A stretch of 64,000 bases of DNA. Source: Streptomyces sp. HUAS CB01. GTDB lineage: Bacteria > Actinomycetota > Actinomycetes > Streptomycetales > Streptomycetaceae. The DNA is taken from contig NZ_CP129137.1 in NCBI RefSeq assembly GCF_030406905.1, forward strand, positions 6,851,501-6,915,500. Reading direction: 5' to 3'. Below are positions 23,737 through 31,247 of this stretch, piece after piece (the stretch's first letter is position 1; the number at the start of each line of letters is the position of its first letter). Both the position numbers and the translations under genes were made by a program. The notes under the pieces were generated by a model, which saw only the letters and a program-made list of their open reading frames with translations, was not told where the DNA came from and ran no database searches.

Positions 23737-24222
23737 ATGCGAACGAGTAAGGGCGTCGAGTGGGCGGTGCACACCCTGCTCAACCTCGCGTGGCTGGGGG
23801 ACGGCGAGCCGGTCTCGACCGCGCAGCTGGCGGCTGCTCACGATCTGTCGGTGTCGTACCTGAACAAGCAGCTCCAGCAACTCGTCAAGGGAGGGCTGCT
23901 GGAATCGGTGCCCGGCGCGCGAGGCGGCTTCCGGCTGGCCCGCCCGCTGGAGGCGATGTCGATGCTGGACGTGGTGCTTGCCATCGAGGGCGACCAGCCG
24001 CTGTTCCGGTGCGCCGAGATCCGTCGGTGCGGCACTATCGGCGAGCGGGTGCCGACCGGCGGGTTTCGTCGCCCGTGCGCGGTGAACAGCGCCATGGGGC
24101 GAGCGGAGGAAGCCTGGAGGAAGGCATTGGCCGAGGAGAACCTCGCCGATGTGAAGGCCGACGCCGAGGCGCACGCTCCCGCTCTGGCCTCGCAGGTGCG
24201 CCGCGGGCTCGGTCGCGACTGA
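23737..24222 (+). CDS. Rrf2-family transcriptional regulator
   Basis: A 161-aa protein. The N-terminal winged helix (EWAVHTLLNLAWL, VSTAQLAAAHDLSVSYLNKQ, GLLESVPGARGGFRLAR) is the Rrf2 DNA-binding domain. Three Cys residues in the wing-dimer region (FRCAEIRRCGTIG and RRPCAV, about residues 94, 99 and 115) are in the area where IscR and NsrR hold an iron-sulfur cluster, so redox or NO sensing is possible. The dimer helix follows (AEEAWRKALAEENLADV). The gene has an apparently leaderless promoter with a palindrome over the -10, suggesting autoregulation. The nearby sigma factor and SDR are possible targets. Confidence 0.88.
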   Translation: MRTSKGVEWAVHTLLNLAWLGDGEPVSTAQLAAAHDLSVSYLNKQLQQLVKGGLLESVPGARGGFRLARPLEAMSMLDVVLAIEGDQPLFRCAEIRRCGTIGERVPTGGFRRPCAVNSAMGRAEEAWRKALAEENLADVKADAEAHAPALASQVRRGLGRD

Positions 24223-24350
24223 GTCCTGTCTCCCCCCGGCACGAAGGTTGCTCTCGTCGGCGCATTTTCTGGACAAAAAATATCTCGATTCCTTCACGGG
24301 GTGCCACATCCGAGAGCTGATGGCGGGCCGAGGAGACAGGTGAGTGTGAC

Positions 24351-25226
24351 GTGACGCGGATACCCGGGCGGTCCGGTGTGCTCGATGCCGAGTGGCCGGC
24401 GCACCGGCCCGCCGTCTTCGGAGCGGCATACCGGCTGCTCGGAAGCGTGGCCGACGCCGAGGACGTGGTCCAGGACGTATGGCTGCGGGCCGTCGCGGCC
24501 GATCTGCGCGACGTCGACGATCTTCGGGCCTGGCTCGTCACGGTGGCCGCGCGACGGTCGTACGACATCCTCAAGTCCGCCCGCGCCCGCAGGGAGATCT
24601 ATGTGGGGCCCTGGTTGCCGGCGCCCCTGCTGACGGGGCCGGACGCGTCGGAGGCCGTGCTCGTCGACGAGTCCGTCGGGTCGGCGATGCTCCTGGTCAT
24701 GGAGGAGCTGAGCCCGCCGGAGAGAGTGGCCTTCGTTCTTCACGACGTCTTCGGCCTCGAGTTCAGCCGGATCTCCGAAGTGCTGGGCGCCTCCGTGGCC
24801 TCGGCCCGCCAGCTCGCCTCACGGGCGCGGCGGAGGGTGGCCAGGTCGAGGCAGTCCACGCCGCAGGCGTCACGAGCGGAGCGCGAGCGCTTGCTCGCCG
24901 CGTTCCGCGCCGCCTACGAGGCCGGGGACCTGGCCGGGCTGGTGCGGCTCCTGCATCCGGAGGCCGTGTTCGTCACCGACGGTGGCGGCATGACTCCTTC
25001 GGCGCGCAAGCCCATTCTGGGCGGGGCGCGCATCGCCATGGTGATGGTTCGGCTGGGGCGGCGATGGTGCGCCGACCGCGTCGAGGCCGTCGAGGTCGGA
25101 GGCGAGCCCGCCCTGCTGATCCGCAGGGAGGGCCGGGTGCTCTGCGTGGACACCGTGGAGTTCAGGGACGGCCTCATCAGCGCATACCGCAGGGTCCTCA
25201 ATCCCGAGAAGATCGCGCACGTCTGA
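24351..25226 (+). CDS. SigJ-like ECF sigma factor with SnoaL-type C-terminus
   Basis: A 291-aa protein, longer than a simple ECF sigma factor. Region 2 (PAVFGAAYRLLGSVADAEDV, VVQDVWLRAV) and region 4 (LSPPERVAFVLHDVFGLEF, ASARQLASRARRRV) are clear. A ~110-residue NTF2/SnoaL-like domain follows (LLAAFRAAYEAGDLAGLVRL, VFVTDGGG, NPEKIAHV). This is the SigJ (ECF41-type) layout, where the C-terminal domain replaces an anti-sigma factor in controlling activity. GTG 24351 is in frame with AGGAGACAGG 10-20 nt upstream. A paralogue is encoded at 28210-29106. It lies 128 nt after the Rrf2 gene in the same direction. Confidence 0.9.
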   Translation: MTRIPGRSGVLDAEWPAHRPAVFGAAYRLLGSVADAEDVVQDVWLRAVAADLRDVDDLRAWLVTVAARRSYDILKSARARREIYVGPWLPAPLLTGPDASEAVLVDESVGSAMLLVMEELSPPERVAFVLHDVFGLEFSRISEVLGASVASARQLASRARRRVARSRQSTPQASRAERERLLAAFRAAYEAGDLAGLVRLLHPEAVFVTDGGGMTPSARKPILGGARIAMVMVRLGRRWCADRVEAVEVGGEPALLIRREGRVLCVDTVEFRDGLISAYRRVLNPEKIAHV

Positions 25227-25723
25227 GCGGTCCGAGCGTGACGGGGCCCGTGGGCCGCTTTCGTCGGCGCCTCGGTGCGGGCGCTCTGCCGGGTCCCGGG
25301 CGTGAGAGGGGGTCCGACGCGCGTTGCGGTGGGGCGCCGGGCACCCGGCGGAAAAGCCGTTCCGTCGTTGCGCAGAGCCCGCGACCGTCCGCGAGGCGGC
25401 GGTCGTCCGCCGACTCCGCCGTCGCCCCTCGACGCGTCCGAAGGGAATTTCTTCCGCGAACCGTCACATCCGGCCTGGCCGGATCGTCTCCCTGGTGACA
25501 GCGGAAGGAACCCGTGCGGGACCGACGGGCACGTCCCTCCCGGCGGGGGCCGCCACCCACCGCGCCGCGACCGGACTGGTCGCGGTTCGGCGCGTCCGGC
25601 CCCGCCTCGGCGGGATCCGCGGCCCGCCGCCGGATGGACGGAAACGCCCATCACCACGGCGGCGGACGGGGCAGGGCACTCGCCGGTCCCAGGACGACGG
25701 GCGCAACAAAGGAATGGATCACA
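25227..25723. other. 497-nt gap, no gene seen
   Basis: The open frames here are Arg/Pro/Gly-rich and lack recognisable domains or good ribosome binding sites. The SDR promoter should lie near the 3' end. Confidence 0.5.
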
Positions 25724-26593
25724 GTGACCAATCAGACTTCGGGGCAGCGAGCCGTGGCCATCACCGGGGCCGGCACCGGCCTGGGCCGGGAACTCGCCCT
25801 CGAACTGGCCGCGAGCCACCGGGTATTCGGCACGGCGCTGACGGCAGACGAGGCCGCCGAGGTGAATGCCGCCTCGCACGGAGGCGTCGTGCTGACCGTC
25901 TGCGACATCACGGACGAGGCGTCGGTGGCCCGCTGGGTGGGTCAAGTCACCCGATCACTGGGAGAGTCAGGGTTGGACGTGCTGGTCAGCAACGCCGCCG
26001 TGGTCACCCCGGGCCCGCTCGAGCTTCTCCCGCTCGACCGAGTCAGGCATGAGTTCGAGGTCAACGTCTTCGGTGCGATGTCCGTCGTCAATGCCTTCCT
26101 TCCCGCTCTGCGCCGGGCTCGTGGACGCATCGTCCAGATCGGCTCCACGTCCGCGCGCTTCCCCCTGCCCTTCCTCGGGATGCTGGGAGCCTCGAAGGCC
26201 GCGATGGACACGATCGCGGACGCCTACAGGATGGAACTCAAGCAGTTCGGAGTCGAGGTCGTCGTCGCGGTCCCGGGCAGTATGCGCACCGGGAGCCAGG
26301 AGCGGGTTGCCGCGGACCTGCTGCACCTCGCCGCGTCGCTGACCGAGGAACAGCGAGCCCTTTACGGGAAGTCGTTCGGCAGGTTCGTGGACGGAGTGAA
26401 GAGCATGGAGGCCGGTGGAATCACCGCCGCCGACGCCGCATCCGAGGTGATGGACCTGATGGAGCGGATACCGGCCCCCGGCCGGGCGCCCGTGGGCGAC
26501 GAGGCGAGGGAGATCGCCCGCCTCGTGCAGCAGGCCCCGGAATCAGAACTCGAAGACATGCGGATGCGATTGGTCGGCATGGTCGTCGACTGA
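25724..26593 (+). CDS. SDR-family protein lacking the catalytic tyrosine
   Basis: A 289-aa protein from GTG 25724, with AAAGGA 10 nt upstream. It has the classical SDR cofactor site AITGAGTGLGRELA, the VSNAAVVTPG block (NAAG-like) and the Ser of IGSTSAR. At the YxxxK position the sequence is GMLGASKAAM: Lys is present, but Leu replaces Tyr. Tyr is the proton donor in normal SDRs, so activity may be lost or changed. The C-terminus is helical. It follows the SigJ-like gene and may be part of its regulon, since SigJ/ECF41 genes often neighbour oxidoreductases. Confidence 0.85.
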   Translation: MTNQTSGQRAVAITGAGTGLGRELALELAASHRVFGTALTADEAAEVNAASHGGVVLTVCDITDEASVARWVGQVTRSLGESGLDVLVSNAAVVTPGPLELLPLDRVRHEFEVNVFGAMSVVNAFLPALRRARGRIVQIGSTSARFPLPFLGMLGASKAAMDTIADAYRMELKQFGVEVVVAVPGSMRTGSQERVAADLLHLAASLTEEQRALYGKSFGRFVDGVKSMEAGGITAADAASEVMDLMERIPAPGRAPVGDEAREIARLVQQAPESELEDMRMRLVGMVVD

Positions 26594-26908
26594 CGGCTCC
26601 GGCGGCGGCCGCTTGCTCCAAACGGCCTGTCGGCTGCCGGAAGGCCGTTCGGCAGCCTTTCGGCTCGGCGGGGATTCCGCAACGGACCCCGCGAAACGGC
26701 GCGGTCGGTCAGACCGCGACCGGGCGGCAGGCCCCCGGCCGCCCCAGGGTCAGGGCCCCGCCGGGACCGCGGGCGCAGTCCCGCTCACCACAACGCTCGC
26801 GGGCGCGGCCCAGCGGTGGCGGACGGAGCTTCGCACTGCGGGCTCGCGGGTGCTCTCCCACCGGCTCGCGACGACATGACGTACCTACCCTGAAGGGAAT
26901 GCCCACCC
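26594..26908. other. 315-nt gap with hairpins
   Basis: No gene is supported. It contains two overlapping, mutually exclusive hairpins just after the SDR gene and a further 7-bp hairpin at 26700-26718. Confidence 0.45.
26621..26657 (+). terminator. Overlapping hairpins after the SDR gene
   Basis: AACGGCCT (26621-26628) pairs with AGGCCGTT (26642-26649); GGCTGCCG (26632-26639) pairs with CGGCAGCC (26650-26657), followed by TTT. The two stems cannot form at the same time. Probably a terminator. Confidence 0.5.
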
Positions 26909-28093
26909 ATGAAGTCCTTTGCCGTACACGCCGGTGCGATGTTCGACGGATTCACCCTGTCGGGGCCTGCCACGGTGCATATCAGAGGCGAGCGCATCGC
27001 ACGTGTGGACCGCAGCGGCACGGTTCCCGACGACGGGTCACAGGTCATCGACCTCGGCTCCGACTCCTGCCTGCTGCCGGGCCTCATCGACACCCATACC
27101 CACCTCGCCTTCGACGCCGGGCCCGACCCCGTGGCGGCACTTGCCGGGACCAGCGACGAGGATCTGCTGGTCCGGATGAGGGCCGCTGCCAGGTCCGCCC
27201 TCCAGGCCGGCGTCACCACCGTCCGCGACCTCGGTGACCGCAGCTACCTCTCCCTGGCCCTCGTGGAGGAGTTCGCGGGGGCGCCCGAGCGCGGCCCCGA
27301 GATCCTGGCTGCCGGCCCCCCGCTGACCACCCCGCGCGGGCACTGCCACTTCTTCGGTGGCGAGGTGGAGGGCATCACGGCCCTCCGCGCCGCCGTGCGC
27401 GAACGCCACGCCCGGGGTTGTTCCGTCATCAAGATCATGGCCAGCGGCGGCAACATGACACCCGGGTCGATACCTCCCCACGCGTCGCAGTACGGTCTGG
27501 CGGACCTGCGCGCGGTCGTGGACGAGGCACACCGACTCGGTCTGCCCGTGGCCGCCCACGCGCACGGCGTCGACTCCATCAAGGACGCCCTGGAAGCGGG
27601 AGTGGACAGCCTGGAGCACGTCAGCTTCCTCACGGCCGACGGCGGCACCGAACCCGACCCGGCCCTCGTGCAGGCAATCGTGGAGAGCGACACCTACGCC
27701 AGCCTGACGCTGGGCATGGACCCCAACGTGCCCTTCGTTCCTCCCCCGGCCATGGCCGCGCACGTCCAGACCATCCTGAACGCCTTCCGTGCTCTGAACG
27801 AGGCGGGGGCCAAGGTCGTCATCGGCTCGGACGCCGGCATAGGGCCCGCCAAGCCGCACGACGTCCTCCCTCACGGGGTCGGCGACTTGGCCCGGCTGGG
27901 CGTGGAGCACCTCGACGCGCTCAGGTCCGTGACGAGCCTGGCGGCCCGGCTGTGCGGCGTCGAGGGCCGCAAGGGACGGATCACGGCGGGAGCCGACGCC
28001 GACCTCCTGGTCACGGCCGGCGACCCCGTTCAGGACCCCGCCGCCCTGCTGGACGTACGCGCGGTGTTCCGGGCCGGCGTCCGCGTACGCTGA
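26909..28093 (+). CDS. Amidohydrolase-family metal-dependent hydrolase
   Basis: A 394-aa protein starting at ATG 26909 with GAAGGG about 11 nt upstream. The metal ligands appear in order: IDTHTHLAF (~residue 60), a likely carbamylated or bridging Lys in VIKIMASGGN (~173), AHAHG (~217), LEHVSF (~237) and GSDAG (~306). This is the imidazolonepropionase/prolidase-like amidohydrolase pattern acting on cyclic amides or dipeptides; the substrate cannot be read from sequence. No signal peptide, so cytoplasmic. It is convergent with the SigJ paralogue. Confidence 0.87.
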   Translation: MKSFAVHAGAMFDGFTLSGPATVHIRGERIARVDRSGTVPDDGSQVIDLGSDSCLLPGLIDTHTHLAFDAGPDPVAALAGTSDEDLLVRMRAAARSALQAGVTTVRDLGDRSYLSLALVEEFAGAPERGPEILAAGPPLTTPRGHCHFFGGEVEGITALRAAVRERHARGCSVIKIMASGGNMTPGSIPPHASQYGLADLRAVVDEAHRLGLPVAAHAHGVDSIKDALEAGVDSLEHVSFLTADGGTEPDPALVQAIVESDTYASLTLGMDPNVPFVPPPAMAAHVQTILNAFRALNEAGAKVVIGSDAGIGPAKPHDVLPHGVGDLARLGVEHLDALRSVTSLAARLCGVEGRKGRITAGADADLLVTAGDPVQDPAALLDVRAVFRAGVRVR

Positions 28094-28110
28094 GGCGTCA
28101 CGACTGCTGA

Positions 28111-28143
28111 ATCCGGCCGACGCCCGTCGGACCCCGGCCGGAT
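28111..28143. terminator. Bidirectional terminator between convergent genes
   Basis: ATCCGGCCG (28111-28119) pairs with CGGCCGGAT (28135-28143), with an inner CGAC/GTCG stem in the loop. It lies between the amidohydrolase and the sigma factor. Confidence 0.6.
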
Positions 28144-28209
28144 GCCGGCCCGGCGGCGAGTGCGCCGTCGGGCGCCTCTTGCGCACAGGTCCGTCGCGCG
28201 GGGGAGTGG

Positions 28210-29106
28210 TCAGTGGGAGGTGAGGGGGGTCTCGGACTCGACGCGGGTGAGCTTTTCGGGGTTGCGGACGTAGTAGAGGCCGGTGACGCGGGAGTTCTCC
28301 ACGCGGAAGGCCAGCACGCCGTCGATCTCGCCGCCCAGGCGCAGGACGAGTGCGGGGTTGCCGTTGACCGTCGTGGGCTCACTGGTGAAGGTGCCGCCGG
28401 CCTTGTCGAGGCTGCCGACCATGTAGCGGAGCACCTTGTCGGCGCCGACGACCGGTCGCAGCGCCGCCAGCTTGAGGCCGCCGCCGTCGCTGACGAAGAC
28501 GACGTCGGGGGCGAGTACGTCGAGCAGCCCCTGCAGGTCCCCGGTCACGAGCGCCTGCTGGAAGGAGTCCAGCGCCGCCCGGGCCTCTTCCCGCGAAACA
28601 GCTGTGCGCGGCCGGCGGGCGTCGACGTGCCGGCGCGCCCGGTGGGCGATCTGGCGTGCGGCGGCGGGGCTCTTGTCGATCGCGTCCGCGATGTCGTCGT
28701 AACCGAAGTCGAAGACCTCGCGCAGCACGAAGACGGCGCGTTCGGTCGGTGAGAGGGTCTCGAGGATGAACATGAGGGCGAGCGACAGGTTCTCGGACAG
28801 TTCGACGTCCTCGGCCACGTCCGGCGCGGTGAGCAGGGGCTCGGGCAGCCAGGGGCCGACGTAGGACTCCTTGCGCCGTTTGAGGGTGCGCAGCCGGTTG
28901 AGTGCCTGCCGGGTCGTGGTCCGTACGAGGTAGGCGCGTTGGTCCCGGACCTGCGTCAGGTCGACCCTGACCCAGCGCAGCCATGCCTCCTGGAGGACGT
29001 CCTCGGCGTCGGCCGCCGAGCCGAGCATCTCGTAGGCGACGGTGAACAGCAGGTCGCGGTGGGCGACGAAGGCCTCGGTCGCGGAGTCGGGGGCGTGGTC
29101 GTTCAT
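28210..29106 (-). CDS. SigJ-like ECF sigma factor (second copy)
   Basis: A 298-aa protein with start ATG at 29106. It has region 2 (HRDLLFTVAYEMLGSAADAE, DVLQEAWLRWVRVDL), region 4 (LSPTERAVFVLREVFDFGYD, AAARQIAHRARRHV) and a SnoaL-like C-terminus (DSFQQALVTGDLQGLLDVL, VFVSDGGG, VRNPEKLTRV). The layout matches the other sigma factor at 24351 and the ECF41 group. It lies 191 nt downstream of an FAD oxidoreductase on the same strand; ECF41 sigma factors commonly control a neighbouring oxidoreductase or carboxymuconolactone gene, so that gene is its most likely target. Confidence 0.92.
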   Translation of the reverse strand: MNDHAPDSATEAFVAHRDLLFTVAYEMLGSAADAEDVLQEAWLRWVRVDLTQVRDQRAYLVRTTTRQALNRLRTLKRRKESYVGPWLPEPLLTAPDVAEDVELSENLSLALMFILETLSPTERAVFVLREVFDFGYDDIADAIDKSPAAARQIAHRARRHVDARRPRTAVSREEARAALDSFQQALVTGDLQGLLDVLAPDVVFVSDGGGLKLAALRPVVGADKVLRYMVGSLDKAGGTFTSEPTTVNGNPALVLRLGGEIDGVLAFRVENSRVTGLYYVRNPEKLTRVESETPLTSH

Positions 29107-29297
29107 GGTGTGCGGTTCGCTCTCTCGCGGTCGGCCCCTCGGACCGGGGCTGTGGGGGTGGGCGGGCTGGTGGGAACGGTGCCCCGGTGCCAGGCCGCGG
29201 CGGAGAAGGCCGCGGCGTTGTGTGCTCGTTGCTGCGATGCGGACCTTCCCGGGCCGGACCGGTCGGTCCGGCCGAAGGACGAAGGGGGACGTGGCGG

Positions 29298-30497
29298 CTA
29301 GGTTGCGCTTCCGGTGGTGGACACCGTGGTGCGGTGGTCCGGCGGAGGTGTTCCCGGGCGGCCGGTGCCGCCGTCGCGGGACGGCCGGGAACTGGCCTTG
29401 CGTGCCCCGGACACCAGCTTGCCGAGGGTGAACCGGCAGGCGATCTCCTTGACGCCGGCGCCGGTCCGCCCGCTGATGGAGAGGGCGTTCACCTTGTCGT
29501 TCGGGTAGGAGAACTGGGTGACACCCTCGTTCCGGCCGAGGCTGAGGCACTGCCCGGCGAAGAACATCCGGACGGGAGCGGGCTTCTTTCCGGCGATCCG
29601 GCGCAGGATCGTGGCGGCGGCCGCCGGGCCCAGCTGCACGGCCGCCTGGCAGCTCATCCGGAACGGGTGGTCCGGCATCGCACCCGCGTCCCCGGCGGCG
29701 ACGATGCGCTCGTCGTCCACGCTGGTCAACGTCGTGTCGGTGAGCAGGCGGCCTTCGGTGTCGGTGCGCAGCCCGCTGCGGGCGGCCAGGTCCGGGACGC
29801 CGAAACCCGCGGTCCAGATCGTCACCGCGCTGGGCAGCTCGCGGCCGTCGTCGAGTCGTACGGCGTCCTGTGTCACTGCCGTCACCGACGTGCGGGGTCC
29901 TTCGAGGACGGTGACACCCAGCTTGGCGAGCCGGCGGGCGACCGGGCGGCGGACCCGGGCGTGCAGCGACGGGCCGAGCACCCGGCCGCAGACCAGGGTG
30001 ACCTTCCGGCCTGCTTCCGCCAGCTCGGCGGCGGTCTCCAGGCCGGTCGGGCCCGCCCCGACCACGGCCACCGGAGCCGCCGCGGGCGTCGCGGCCAGCG
30101 CCGACCGCAGTCGTTGCGCCCCCTCGAGATCGGACACCGCATGAGCGAACTCCGCCGCTCCGGGCACACGGGGGTCGGAGGCGCCGCTGCCCACCGCGTA
30201 GACGAGGTAGTCGTACGAGAGCGAGCCACCGCCCGCCAGCGACACCCGGCGCTCGGCGGCGTCGATCCGGGTCGCGGTGTCGACGACCAGCCGGACGTTC
30301 CCGCCCAGTACCTCACCGAAGGCCTCGACCGCGTCATCGGAGCCGGCCACGAGTTGGTGCAGGCGGATCCGCGAGACGAACTCGGGACGCGGATTGACCA
30401 GGGTCACCGACACACCGTCGCGTCGCGCCAGGCGATTGGCCGCCGTCACGCCCCCGTACCCGCCGCCGACCACGACGACCTCGACGTTCCCGTTCAT
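29298..30497 (-). CDS. FAD-dependent NADH dehydrogenase-like oxidoreductase
   Basis: A 399-aa protein. ATG at 30497 is preceded by AAGGGAG at good distance. It has an FAD-binding VVVVGGGYGGVTAANRLAR near the N-terminus, an NAD(P)H-binding VAVVGAGPTGLETAAELAE (~residue 150) and the second FAD contact VAAGDAG (~285). This is the type-II NADH dehydrogenase/pyridine nucleotide-disulfide oxidoreductase fold without the redox CxxxxC. The C-terminal tail is Arg/Gly/Thr-rich and not membrane-spanning. It is transcribed towards the SigJ-like gene and probably belongs to that sigma factor's regulon. Confidence 0.9.
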   Translation of the reverse strand: MNGNVEVVVVGGGYGGVTAANRLARRDGVSVTLVNPRPEFVSRIRLHQLVAGSDDAVEAFGEVLGGNVRLVVDTATRIDAAERRVSLAGGGSLSYDYLVYAVGSGASDPRVPGAAEFAHAVSDLEGAQRLRSALAATPAAAPVAVVGAGPTGLETAAELAEAGRKVTLVCGRVLGPSLHARVRRPVARRLAKLGVTVLEGPRTSVTAVTQDAVRLDDGRELPSAVTIWTAGFGVPDLAARSGLRTDTEGRLLTDTTLTSVDDERIVAAGDAGAMPDHPFRMSCQAAVQLGPAAAATILRRIAGKKPAPVRMFFAGQCLSLGRNEGVTQFSYPNDKVNALSISGRTGAGVKEIACRFTLGKLVSGARKASSRPSRDGGTGRPGTPPPDHRTTVSTTGSAT

Positions 30498-30920
30498 GAT
30501 GTCTCCCTTGCGTTGTGGACTCGGCATGGAGACACCGGCCGCGCATCCGGTGTAACAGCCCACGGATGAGACGTAGCGCACATCGGGCACGGGCAAACGC
30601 CGCGCCCTTCCGCCGCGGTGCACCACACGGCGCTGACGAGGTCGGTCGGGGCCGGCGGAGTCGCGCGAAAGCGGGCGCGCGGGGCCCGGCCCGGCGCCTG
30701 CCGCCCGACACGGCCGGCGGTCGAAGGGAAACGGGCTGTGGCCGGGCACGGCCGGGGCCTCCGAACGGTGTGCCGGCGGCAACCCCCACCCGGTACAGCG
30801 CCCCTCGCAGTCCGGGCCGGGTGCGTCGTCGGGCGCCCGTGCCGGCGGCCGGTGTGCACCGCGAGGGAACGCCGGCGGGGTGAGCGGGGCGGGGAGTCGC
30901 AGCGGTCGGCCCGCACCTGA
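30498..30920. other. 423-nt gap, no gene seen
   Basis: The frames on both strands are Arg/Pro/Ala-rich without family features. It should carry the promoter of the FAD oxidoreductase. Confidence 0.5.
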
Positions 30921-31130
30921 TCAACCGCCCGGCGTCGTCGCCTGTTCCTGCAGGGCCGTGAACCGCTGCGCCAGAAGATCGACGCAGTCACGGAGTTCAG
31001 GCTGCGGCAGGCCTGCGCGTTCCCGCATCACCACGATGGCCTGCACAGTGCGGCCGGCGGCGACAAGACCGTCGACCTCCGCTCGTGTCTCCGCGGACAG
31101 CCTGCTCCACAACCCCTCGTTCATGCCCAC
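30921..31130 (-). CDS. Small protein with ribosomal L7/L12-CTD-like sequence
   Basis: A 69-aa protein. GTG at 31130 has GGAGG 7 nt upstream and is preferred over ATG 31124, which is 13 nt from it. The sequence LVAAGRTVQAIVVMRERAGL then LRDCVDLLAQRF resembles the helix pair of the L7/L12 C-terminal domain (AIK.LRE..GL..AK..V) found in many small Streptomyces proteins of unknown function. It stands alone upstream of the end of the 924-aa fusion gene, on the same strand. Confidence 0.6.
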   Translation of the reverse strand: MGMNEGLWSRLSAETRAEVDGLVAAGRTVQAIVVMRERAGLPQPELRDCVDLLAQRFTALQEQATTPGG

Positions 31131-31247
31131 AAGTGAACCTCCGGGGCACCGGGTGGTCGAGACCGGGGCCGGTGGCGAACCGCCTGCGCGGCCCTGGTCA
31201 CCGAACGCACCTGCCGCCACGCGGTGTTCTCCAGGGGGCAGGGTTCC

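Noticed and set aside
25275..25727. A 150-codon plus-strand frame in the gap before the SDR gene
   Set aside because: Arg/Pro/Gly-rich sequence, no ribosome binding site, no family blocks.
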